Below, piece after piece: positions 1 through 6,960 of a DNA stretch of 64,000 nucleotides (the first letter of the stretch is position 1; each line of letters opens with the position of its first letter). The position numbers were made by a program, and so were the translations under genes. The notes under the pieces were generated by a model. The model had not been told where the DNA came from, did not search any database, and worked only from the letters and a program-made list of their open reading frames with translations. The DNA comes from Paludibacteraceae bacterium (lineage in GTDB: Bacteria > Bacteroidota > Bacteroidia > Bacteroidales > Paludibacteraceae), in NCBI GenBank assembly GCA_017625155.1, contig JAGALP010000003.1:310001-374000 (forward strand). The letters are read 5' to 3'.

Positions 1-789
1 TTTGGGATGACCGATAGGGTAGGCGTGCGAGCCAAGCATGATGTGGGTTTGGTGGGTGTGGCGGCGGTATAGTCGGGTATTGGACGCCGCTGGAGTGACT
101 ATAGGATATTGGACGCCCTGTGGGCTATGGGACGCTTCGCTATTGGCTATAGGCGATGAGGCGAGGAGTTCTTTTTCGGCGGCGGAGATGACTTGTTGGG
201 TAGTGACATTGCCGAGGACAAAGAGCACCATGCGCTCAGGGCGGTAGTGCTGCTGCATCCAACGGAGGGCGATGTCAGGGGACTTGGAGATGCGGCGAAG
301 GGTTTTCTTGGTGCCAAGGATAGGCATAGCCAGTGAACTACCCTCAAAAATCATGTTTTCGAAGTCGTCGTAGATGAGTTCGCTGGGCGAATCGTTGTAA
401 CTCTCAATCTCGTCGAGGATGACTGTAAGCTCCTTGTCGGTTTCCTTTTTATGAAATGTTGGGCGAAGCACCATATCCGCTAGCAGATGGAGGGTAGTGC
501 GGAAGTGTTGGCGCAGGGTGGCCGCATAGAAGGTGGTTTCCTCCTTGGTGGTATAGGCATTGATTTCGCCACCAATGCCCTCGATGTGATTGATGATTTG
601 GCGGGCAGTGTAGTGCTGCGTACCTTTGAAGACACAATGCTCGATGTAGTGAGCCATGCCGTTTTCGTTGGGTAACTCATTGCGAGTACCTGCTCCGACC
701 ATTATGCCGACATAAACGACAGGAGAAGTGGTCTTGCGGTGGACAATTTGCAGCCCATTTGGTAAATTATGATAAAAAGTTTCGTACAT
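1..789 (-). CDS. M16 family zinc metallopeptidase, N-terminal part (cut by window edge)
   Basis: This reads as the first 263 residues of an insulinase/pitrilysin-type peptidase; the rest lies beyond base 1. The inverted zinc motif H-Y-I-E-H is at residues 47-51 and a Glu about 76 residues later (in VILDEIESY, about residue 127) is placed to be the third zinc ligand. The opening NGLQIVHRKT, GAGTRNE and FKGT blocks fit the processing-peptidase branch. No signal peptide is visible, so a cytoplasmic location is inferred. The ATG at 787-789 is the only start that precedes the conserved opening. Residues about 209-241 (bases 68-165) are unlike the family: they are encoded by repeated words and look like a repeat that spread into the gene. 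Family assignment is firm; the substrate is unknown. Confidence 0.9.
   Translation of the reverse strand, partial: MYETFYHNLPNGLQIVHRKTTSPVVYVGIMVGAGTRNELPNENGMAHYIEHCVFKGTQHYTARQIINHIEGIGGEINAYTTKEETTFYAATLRQHFRTTLHLLADMVLRPTFHKKETDKELTVILDEIESYNDSPSELIYDDFENMIFEGSSLAMPILGTKKTLRRISKSPDIALRWMQQHYRPERMVLFVLGNVTTQQVISAAEKELLASSPIANSEASHSPQGVQYPIVTPAASNTRLYRRHTHQTHIMLGSHAYPIGHPK
68..165. repeat. word-repeat block inside the M16 gene
   Basis: The heptamer-like words CTATAGG, CTATTGG and CTATGGG recur here, separated by GC-rich words such as ACGCC and ACGCTTCGC; TATTGGACGC occurs at 78-87 and 107-116. A small inverted repeat (GCCC-TGT-GGGC, 115-125) lies inside. The reading frame is kept open through the block, so it adds a low-complexity linker to the peptidase. 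Confidence 0.6.
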
Positions 790-790
790 A

Positions 791-822
791 TTTGGTTATA
801 TCAAAAAAAAGTAGTACTTTTG
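791..822 (+). promoter_or_regulatory. Bacteroidota-type promoter of tRNA-Leu
   Basis: TTTG (791-794), a 20-bp spacer and TACTTTTG (815-822) match the -33/-7 consensus of the Bacteroidota primary sigma factor. It sits about 30 bp before the tRNA. Confidence 0.75.
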
Positions 823-854
823 CAGCCGAATTGGAAATTAATCCTCCGATTTCT

Positions 855-936
855 GCGGCATTGGCGGAATTGGTAGACGCGCTAGACTTAGGATCTAGTT
901 TCGAGAGGAGTGAAGGTTCGAGTCCTTTATGCCGCA
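855..936 (+). tRNA. tRNA-Leu (anticodon TAG)
   Basis: The acceptor stem GCGGCAT (855-861) pairs with ATGCCGC (929-935), with A936 as discriminator. The D-arm TGGCGGAATTGGTAGACGCG, the anticodon loop CTTAGGA (anticodon TAG), a long variable arm and the T-arm GGTTCGAGTCC are all recognisable, which marks a class II leucine tRNA. The terminal CCA is not encoded. It has its own promoter upstream and a terminator just after. Confidence 0.96.
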
Positions 937-938
937 CA

Positions 939-962
939 TCGGGTTGAAAGACCCGATTTTTT
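939..962 (+). terminator. rho-independent terminator of tRNA-Leu
   Basis: TCGGGT pairs with ACCCGA around a short TGAAAG loop and is followed directly by a run of six T (957-962). Confidence 0.85.
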
Positions 963-988
963 GTAATTAATAATTAACATTTAATATT

Positions 989-1543
989 ATGCGTAAGTTT
1001 TATATCTTGTTAGTTCTAGTGGTTGTTGTGGGTGCAATGACCAGTTGTTTGGAGTACAAAGAGCCTCAATATAGTCCTCAGATTTATCGTTCGGAATTTT
1101 ATGTAAATCCTCAGTTTCAGGGTGATACTGTGGTAGGTGCCAAAGATACATTGGATCTTATCTATGATGCAGATGATGATTCGTATGAATTGGATACTGT
1201 GTATTTGGGTGATACTGTGATGTTTGCGAGTACATACTATACTGTGACCAATAATCTTGTGGCTGTGGAAATGAAATGGGATACTACGGAAATGGACTTG
1301 TGGTATTTAACAACGGCTGATATTGATAAAGCACTATTGAAAACGGATACTGTAGGAAATCTTACATGTACAATGCGTTTCAATCCAGGTTATAACCGTG
1401 TGACCTTCCCTATTTATTTTACCCCTAAGGAGCGAGGCGGTATGAAACTGAAGTTATCGGTTGAGAGTGATTCTGATTTCCCGATTCATTCGGTGCTGAT
1501 GTATATCCCCGCGGTAGAGGCGCCAGTGGAAACAGAGGAATAG
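989..1543 (+). CDS. hypothetical lipoprotein, 184 aa
   Basis: I do not recognise a named family. A hydrophobic leader of about 19 residues ends in the lipobox-like A-M-T-S-C, so the mature protein is probably a lipoprotein starting at Cys20. The rest is acidic and rich in Asp, Thr and Tyr, with a beta-rich look (DTVYLGDTVMF, NRVTFPIYFTPKERGG) resembling small secreted Bacteroidales proteins with an Ig-like fold. It begins 26 bp after the tRNA terminator with no obvious promoter of its own, so it may be read by leak-through from the tRNA unit. It converges with mazG, whose stop codon follows directly. Confidence 0.75.
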   Translation: MRKFYILLVLVVVVGAMTSCLEYKEPQYSPQIYRSEFYVNPQFQGDTVVGAKDTLDLIYDADDDSYELDTVYLGDTVMFASTYYTVTNNLVAVEMKWDTTEMDLWYLTTADIDKALLKTDTVGNLTCTMRFNPGYNRVTFPIYFTPKERGGMKLKLSVESDSDFPIHSVLMYIPAVEAPVETEE

Positions 1544-2326
1544 TTATTCCATTGTTTTGGCTTCTTGCCAGAGTGCTTCCATCTGATCTAGGGTCATCTC
1601 TTTGAGGGATAGACCCTTTTCTTTTGCCTTTTGCTCAACGTAGTTGAAACGGCGGATGAACTTGGCATTGGTTTTCTCTAGTGCGTTGTCAGGACGAACA
1701 TTATATAGGCGAGCAGCGTTTACGAGCGCAAAGAACAAGTCGCCCATCTCTTCGGTGGCTTTCTCCTCGTCCATATTCTCGACTTCTGCCTCGAACTCAG
1801 CGATTTCCTCTTTGACCTTCGCCCATACGTCTTCGCGCTTCTCCCAATCGAAGCCTACATTGGCAACTTTGTCCTGTATGCGATATGCTTTGACGAGAGC
1901 AGGTAGTGCATCAGGGATGCCTGCGAGGACGGTTTTGTTGCCGCCTTTCTCTTTGAGTTTGACTTGTTCCCACATCTCGCACACCTCTTTCGCGTTGTTG
2001 GCTGCATATTCGCCATAGACGTGTGGGTGTCGGAAGATAAGTTTATCGCAGATCTTGTTGCAGACATCTGCCATGTCGAATGCCCCCAGCTCGCTGCCAA
2101 TCTTGGCATAGAAGACCACGTGGAGGAGTACGTCGCCAAGCTCCTTACTGATTTCGTTCATATCGTTTTGGAGCAGGGCAGTTGCCAATTCATAGGTTTC
2201 CTCAATAGTGTTCTGACGGAGGGATTCGAAGGTTTGTTTTCTATCCCATGGGCATTTTTCTCGGAGTTCGTCCATGACCGTAAGTAGTCGGTCGAAAGCT
2301 GCAAGTTGTTGTTGTCGAGTGTGCAT
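1544..2326 (-). CDS. mazG: nucleoside triphosphate pyrophosphohydrolase MazG
   Basis: MazG hydrolyses NTPs and dNTPs to the monophosphate and pyrophosphate, limiting damaged or excess nucleotides in the cytoplasm. The 260-residue length and two-domain layout are normal. The first domain has CPWDRKQT, then E-E-T-Y-E-L and E-L-G-D-V-L, the Glu/Asp set that holds magnesium; the second repeats this as E-E-M-G-D-L-F. It is the last gene of an apparent operon DUF59-lpxH-mazG on the minus strand, 18 bp after lpxH, and the gap contains a 10-bp tandem repeat. Confidence 0.95.
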   Translation of the reverse strand: MHTRQQQLAAFDRLLTVMDELREKCPWDRKQTFESLRQNTIEETYELATALLQNDMNEISKELGDVLLHVVFYAKIGSELGAFDMADVCNKICDKLIFRHPHVYGEYAANNAKEVCEMWEQVKLKEKGGNKTVLAGIPDALPALVKAYRIQDKVANVGFDWEKREDVWAKVKEEIAEFEAEVENMDEEKATEEMGDLFFALVNAARLYNVRPDNALEKTNAKFIRRFNYVEQKAKEKGLSLKEMTLDQMEALWQEAKTME

Positions 2327-2330
2327 AGTG

Positions 2331-2374
2331 TTGTGTAGAATTGTTTAGAGTGGTGTAGAGTTGTATAGTGTGGT
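2331..2374. repeat. 10-bp tandem repeat spanning the lpxH stop and the lpxH-mazG gap
   Basis: Four full units and part of a fifth: TTGTGTAGAA, TTGTTTAGAG, TGGTGTAGAG, TTGTATAGTG, TGGTG. The consensus is TTGTGTAGAG. The array encodes the last residues of LpxH (TTLYNSTPL) and most of the 18-bp gap to mazG. Confidence 0.8.
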
Positions 2375-3136
2375 GTTGCCTTGGTTGTCCATTTGGGCGT
2401 AGGTGAATTGTTGCCAGCAGTCGCCGAGTATGATGATGCGACTATCGCGGCTGAGCATTAGGTCGAGTTCGATATGGCGGTGACCAACGATATAGTAGTC
2501 GTGGTGATTGCCCTGTTGCTCTTGCTCTTTGGCAAAAAGTACTAATTCCTCTTTGTCCTCACCTTTGTAAGGACAAGGGCGAGCCAACTCCTTCAGACGG
2601 CTGTTTTTTGCCCAGTTATAGCCGAAAGCGTTGCCCCAAGCAGGGGGTAGCAAACGGAAAAGCGTTTGTAAGAAGGGACTGTGGAAAATCTTGCGCAGGA
2701 AAATGAAGTTGCGAATCTTCTTCTGGATATTCTTAGGTAATTGAGCAAGATAGTTGCTAGGTACGAGCCCGTCGCCATGAGCAAGGAAGAGGCGTTTGCC
2801 GTGGATGGTGATGGTTTCGGGTCTGCGGTGTATGATTGCGCCTGTTTGTTTGGCAAGCCAACCGAACGTCCATATGTCGTGGTTGCCAATGAAGAAGTGA
2901 AGTTGTATGCCCTTGTTGGTGAGTGACTTAAGTTTGTCGAGGATAGGTCGGTATTGCTCTTTGCTGCGGTCGCGCCAGAAATACTCGCACCAGAAGTCGA
3001 AGATATCTCCGAGCAGGTAGATGGTTGTGGCATCCTTCTCCATCTCGTTGAGCATGGAGATGACGGTTTGCTGATGAGCGATAGGGTTGTCAATCGCCCT
3101 CGAACCAAGGTGTGCGTCGGAGAGGAAGTAGGTCAT
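2345..3136 (-). CDS. lpxH: UDP-2,3-diacylglucosamine diphosphatase LpxH
   Basis: LpxH cleaves UDP-2,3-diacylglucosamine to lipid X in the lipid A pathway at the inner face of the cytoplasmic membrane. The calcineurin-like metallophosphoesterase ligands are visible: D-A-H at residues 7-9, G-D-I-F-D-F, G-N-H-D, H-G-D-G and V-G-H-R-H near the C terminus. The 263-residue length is normal for Bacteroidales. The start ATG at 3134-3136 leads straight into the first metal motif (MTYFLSDAHLGS). The C-terminal nine codons are made of the 10-bp repeat. It is the middle gene of the DUF59-lpxH-mazG operon. Confidence 0.93.
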   Translation of the reverse strand: MTYFLSDAHLGSRAIDNPIAHQQTVISMLNEMEKDATTIYLLGDIFDFWCEYFWRDRSKEQYRPILDKLKSLTNKGIQLHFFIGNHDIWTFGWLAKQTGAIIHRRPETITIHGKRLFLAHGDGLVPSNYLAQLPKNIQKKIRNFIFLRKIFHSPFLQTLFRLLPPAWGNAFGYNWAKNSRLKELARPCPYKGEDKEELVLFAKEQEQQGNHHDYYIVGHRHIELDLMLSRDSRIIILGDCWQQFTYAQMDNQGNTTLYNSTPL

Positions 3137-3137
3137 G

Positions 3138-3200
3138 TTTAGTGTTTAGTGAACGCGGCAGAGCCGCTACTGTTTAGTGTTTAGAGTTTAGTGGTTAGAG
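3138..3200. repeat. heptamer word repeat with central hairpin between DUF59 gene and lpxH
   Basis: TTTAGTG at 3138-3144 and 3145-3151 is followed by a hairpin-containing spacer (GCGGC-AGA-GCCGC, 3155-3167), then TTTAGTG, TTTAGAG, TTTAGTG and GTTAGAG from 3173 to 3200. The last unit carries the stop codon of the DUF59 gene. Confidence 0.8.
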
Positions 3201-3509
3201 GAAGCCGAGTTCGAGTTTGGCTTCTTCGGACATCATGTCTTTGTTCCATTCGGGGTCAAAGACAATGTTTACGTTTACTTCGTTGATACCATCTACTGAA
3301 CCGACTTTCTGCTTGACATCCTCTACGAGGAAGTCTGCAGCAGGGCAGTTAGGTGCGGTGAGGGTCATATCGATATTACAGATACCGTCGCCAGGGAGGT
3401 CGATGCGGTAAATAAGACCTAATTCATATATGTTTACAGGTATCTCGGGGTCGTAAACTGTCTTAATCATGCGGAGTACCTGTTCTTCGATTTCTAAAAA
3501 TTCGTTCAT
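3195..3509 (-). CDS. DUF59 / MIP18-family metal-sulfur cluster assembly protein
   Basis: This 104-residue protein has the MIP18/PaaD/SufT-like fold: KTVYDPEIPVNIYELGLIYRID at residues about 16-37, the conserved T-A-P-N-C-P (Cys about 55), and the V-x-V-x-I-V-F-D-P-x-W end. Such proteins help iron-sulfur cluster maturation in the cytoplasm. It is first in an operon with lpxH and mazG, and a good promoter lies upstream (3538-3569). No suf genes are in the window, so its exact partner cannot be named. Confidence 0.9.
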   Translation of the reverse strand: MNEFLEIEEQVLRMIKTVYDPEIPVNIYELGLIYRIDLPGDGICNIDMTLTAPNCPAADFLVEDVKQKVGSVDGINEVNVNIVFDPEWNKDMMSEEAKLELGFL

Positions 3510-3537
3510 TCAACTAAATGATTCATAAAATAAGCCG

Positions 3538-3569
3538 CAAAGGTACTACTTTTTTTCGAATTGTGCAAG
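3538..3569 (-). promoter_or_regulatory. promoter of the DUF59-lpxH-mazG operon
   Basis: On the minus strand TACCTTTG (3545-3538) lies 20 bp after CTTG (3569-3566), matching the -7 and -33 boxes. Confidence 0.75.
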
Positions 3570-3657
3570 ATAAATTGTAAATCTCGTCAAATTCGTGAGG
3601 GACTTTGTGGGCTAATGTCAATAAATATGGGATAAATGCGTATAAAAAAATAAAATA

Positions 3658-3689
3658 TTTGGTTATGTGAAAAAAAAGTATTACCTTTG
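3658..3689 (+). promoter_or_regulatory. promoter of the polysaccharide export pair
   Basis: TTTG (3658-3661), a 20-bp spacer and TACCTTTG (3682-3689). The spacing is identical to the tRNA-Leu promoter. It is divergent from the DUF59 operon promoter in the same intergenic region. Confidence 0.75.
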
Positions 3690-3728
3690 CGGGCTTAAAT
3701 TTTTGTAAAATAATAAAACGTGAGATAT

Positions 3729-4526
3729 ATGCTTAAGAAAAAAATTTTGTATGTGCTACCTTTGGTTGCACTGATGTGTTCTTGTGTAGCCCGCAAAGAG
3801 TTAACTGCTTTTCGCACTGTGACAGCTGAAACTGCAGAAGAGGTGAATAAAACGTTGAAACCTCAGCCAGAGCCTCGTGTGAAGATAAATGATGCGTTGA
3901 TTATCACCGTGTCGGCTTTAGATCCAGAGGCAGTGGTACCATATAATTTGCCTACAGTTTCTTATGAGTCGCCTGCGAGTAGCACGGTTCCTACGACATC
4001 ATCGTTTCAATATTATACAGTAGATGAGCAGGGATATATCGATTTTCCTGTTTTAGGAAAGTTGTATGTGGTAGGTTTGCGACAATCAGAGGTAATAAAC
4101 TTGATAGAAGGTAAGTTGCAAGGACAAGTGGTAGATCCCATAGTAACGATGCGTTTTTTGAATGCTCGTGTGACGGTGCTGGGTGAGGTGAAAAATCCTG
4201 GTACTTATACGTTGAATAATGGTCGTATGACATTATTGGAGGCTTTGGGTATAGCTGGAGATTTGACACAATTTGCATCTCGTCGCAATGTGCTAGTGAC
4301 TCGTGAAAATAATGGTAAAGTGGAGTTCGCTCGTTTGGACTTGCGTTCGGATGAGATATTTACATCACCATATTTTTATCTGCAGCAAAATGATGTGGTC
4401 TATGTAGAACCAAACTCAGCAAGAACGACAAGCAATCAGTCGATTAGTTTGTGGTTGAGTATGGTGGGAACGGTAGCGAGTGCAGCGACGGTAGTAGTAT
4501 CGGTGTTGTCGATTCCTAAGAAATAA
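3729..4526 (+). CDS. polysaccharide export outer membrane lipoprotein (OPX / Wza family)
   Basis: This forms the outer membrane exit channel for capsule or exopolysaccharide. A lipobox (M-C-S-C, Cys about residue 19) follows a basic hydrophobic leader. Then come the Poly_export domain (about 45-150, including YYTVDEQGYIDFPVLGKLYV) and an SLBB domain (RVTVLGEVKNPGTYTL, about 150-230), with a hydrophobic C-terminal helix. The ATG at 3729 gives a normal lipoprotein leader; a GTG at 3720 in frame is the alternative. The kinase partner follows 60 bp downstream. No glycosyltransferases or flippase are nearby, so the sugar is unknown. Confidence 0.92.
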   Translation: MLKKKILYVLPLVALMCSCVARKELTAFRTVTAETAEEVNKTLKPQPEPRVKINDALIITVSALDPEAVVPYNLPTVSYESPASSTVPTTSSFQYYTVDEQGYIDFPVLGKLYVVGLRQSEVINLIEGKLQGQVVDPIVTMRFLNARVTVLGEVKNPGTYTLNNGRMTLLEALGIAGDLTQFASRRNVLVTRENNGKVEFARLDLRSDEIFTSPYFYLQQNDVVYVEPNSARTTSNQSISLWLSMVGTVASAATVVVSVLSIPKK

Positions 4527-4586
4527 AATTTGACAAGTTAATTAAGATAGGATTTAGTTTTGATATTAGTAGAATATATTTAGGAT

Positions 4587-6926
4587 ATGGCACAAGAAAT
4601 TCAAAATCAAGAAATAGATATTCGCGCTTGGGTAATGCGTATTTTGAAAAACTGGTATTGGTTCGCGCTGAGTTGTGTGATATTTGGCGGTTTGGGTGTT
4701 TTAACGTATTTGTCGAAGACTTATAAATTTACTGTGGATGCTCAGATTATGTTGAACAGCAATGAGAATGAGAATAGTTTTATGCCTCAGTCCGAGTTGA
4801 TGGGTATGATGGGTGTGAGTGGCATGAAAAATACAGAAGATGAAATAGAGGTATTGACATCTCGCGATAAAATAGCAGAGATAGTTCGGACATTAGATTT
4901 GCAGACAGAGTATCGCAAGAAAGATCAATTGCGTTGGGTGGGACAATATCCGCATCGAGATATATCTATCAATTATGCCCCAATGTTGTTGGATACAACT
5001 AGCAGAGCTATTAAGGTGTTTGTGAAAGTTCGTAAGAAAGATTACAGTGTTAAGGTAAAATTTGGAAAGCATCTTAAGAGCAAACATATCGTAACTGATT
5101 TGACCGAACCTTTTAACACTTGTATTGGTCCAATGTCGTTTACAATTCATCGTCCAGAAGAGATAGAGATTGGTGACAAATTTGAGATGAGTACGCTGCC
5201 CATGTTGTTAAGGGTTAATGAATATAAAAATGCAATAACTGCTGCGTTGATTAAGAAAGAGTCTAACGTGATAAATATTTCTACGGTTACTGATATGCCA
5301 GGAAGAGCTAAGGATTTTATTTTGATGGAAATAGATCTTTACAACCAAGATGTAGCTAATGACAAAAACATGATGGCAAGTAGTACGGCCATATTTTTGG
5401 ATGAACGTATAGCTTTGCTAAAAAAAGATTTGTTGGATGCTGAAACTGAGATTGCACGCTATCAAGAGGAACAAGATATTGTGGATTTTGGTATAGAATC
5501 GGAACTTTCTATTCAAGAAGGTACAGAATATCGCAAGCGTTTAGCGGAAGTAGAAACCCAATTGCATTTGGTGCAATTTGTGGAAGAGTTTTTAGCAGAT
5601 ACGTCTAAAACTGCTAGTATTATACCAGCCAATTTAGGATTGTATGATGAGTCACTTGTGAAGACGATAGAGCAGTATAATGCTCTTGTAATGAAAAAAT
5701 CACGTGTTGTCCGTACTGCAGGAGTAGAAAACCCTATACTGAAACAGATAGATATGCAGCTGGCTATGGTTTGCGGGAATTTGGAAGTTACTTTGAATAA
5801 TGTTCGCCAAACATTGTCTATCAAGAAGGCTGACTTGCAAGAACGTTATGATATAGCTAAATTAGGACTGGGTAGTACACCAGGAGTGCGAATGAAGTAT
5901 GTAGAGATGTTGCGTGAGAAACGTATTAAGGAGGAATTGTATCTATTTTTGTCTCGCCAACGTGAAGAAAATGCACTGACATTAGCTTCTGCGGTTGTAC
6001 CAGTAAAGGTGATTGCAACACCACAAGTTAATCCGACACCTGTTTCTCCAAAGTTGAAAATATATGGTTTGTTTTTCCTTATTTTAGGGCTTGGCTGTCC
6101 TTTAGGAATAATGATTCTATATGATGTGATGAATAATCGTATATCGAATGATTATAAAGAACTGGAAAAGAAATTGAAAGTCTCCTTTGGCGGTATGTTG
6201 GTTAAGAACCATCGCGGCGAGCACGTTGCAGTACGTGAAGGGGAGAACTCTGTATCTGCCGAGTTATTCCGTACTCTGCGTACGAATATTCGTTTTATGC
6301 AGCCAGTATCGGAGGCATGTCCTGTCATGTTGGTGACATCAAGTGTCAACGGAGAAGGTAAATCATATGTGGCAACTAACTTGGCTATATCTATGGCATT
6401 GCTTGGAAAAAAAGTGGCTTTGGTGGGATTGGATATTCGTAAACCAATGTTGGCGAATTATTTGAATTTGCCAAGTCAAGGTTGCTTGACGAGTTATTTG
6501 TCGGATAAGTCCTATACATTAGAAGATACCATTGTTGCTTCTTCTATACGTAATTTGGATGTTTTACCAGCAGGTGTGATTCCTCCAAACCCAAGTGAGT
6601 TGCTACAGAGCGATAGACTGGATTTGCTATTTGCAGAATTGCGTAAACAATATGATTGCGTGGTGATAGACTCTGCTCCTGTGGCATTGGTAAGTGATAC
6701 CTTCTTACTGAATCGTGTGGCAGATATGACAATCTATGTGACTCGTGCAAATTATACGACATTTGATTTAATTGATTTCTTGAACCAAACGCATGAGCAA
6801 CAACGCTTGCCAAAGATGATAGCAGTGTTGAACGGTGTAGATGCCAAGAAGATAGGCTATGGCTACGGCTATGGTTATGGTCATGACACTCAAAAGAAAA
6901 ACTGGTGGCAACGCAAAAAGGCTTAG
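4587..6926 (+). CDS. polysaccharide co-polymerase with tyrosine autokinase domain (Wzc-like)
   Basis: This inner membrane protein controls chain length and export of surface polysaccharide. A Wzz segment starts at about residue 10 with a first membrane helix (about 22-42), followed by a periplasmic coiled-coil region (about 250-470) and a second membrane helix (about 491-515). The cytoplasmic BY-kinase has Walker A (NGEGKS, about 584-590), Walker A' (VGLDIRKP, about 611-618) and Walker B (VVIDSAP, about 690). It ends in a tyrosine cluster (GYGYGYGYG) that is the usual autophosphorylation site. At 779 residues it is a typical fused Wzc. It forms a pair with the OPX gene. Confidence 0.95.
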   Translation: MAQEIQNQEIDIRAWVMRILKNWYWFALSCVIFGGLGVLTYLSKTYKFTVDAQIMLNSNENENSFMPQSELMGMMGVSGMKNTEDEIEVLTSRDKIAEIVRTLDLQTEYRKKDQLRWVGQYPHRDISINYAPMLLDTTSRAIKVFVKVRKKDYSVKVKFGKHLKSKHIVTDLTEPFNTCIGPMSFTIHRPEEIEIGDKFEMSTLPMLLRVNEYKNAITAALIKKESNVINISTVTDMPGRAKDFILMEIDLYNQDVANDKNMMASSTAIFLDERIALLKKDLLDAETEIARYQEEQDIVDFGIESELSIQEGTEYRKRLAEVETQLHLVQFVEEFLADTSKTASIIPANLGLYDESLVKTIEQYNALVMKKSRVVRTAGVENPILKQIDMQLAMVCGNLEVTLNNVRQTLSIKKADLQERYDIAKLGLGSTPGVRMKYVEMLREKRIKEELYLFLSRQREENALTLASAVVPVKVIATPQVNPTPVSPKLKIYGLFFLILGLGCPLGIMILYDVMNNRISNDYKELEKKLKVSFGGMLVKNHRGEHVAVREGENSVSAELFRTLRTNIRFMQPVSEACPVMLVTSSVNGEGKSYVATNLAISMALLGKKVALVGLDIRKPMLANYLNLPSQGCLTSYLSDKSYTLEDTIVASSIRNLDVLPAGVIPPNPSELLQSDRLDLLFAELRKQYDCVVIDSAPVALVSDTFLLNRVADMTIYVTRANYTTFDLIDFLNQTHEQQRLPKMIAVLNGVDAKKIGYGYGYGYGHDTQKKNWWQRKKA

Positions 6927-6960
6927 TGCCATTTTTACGTTGAACCTATAAAACTATAAA

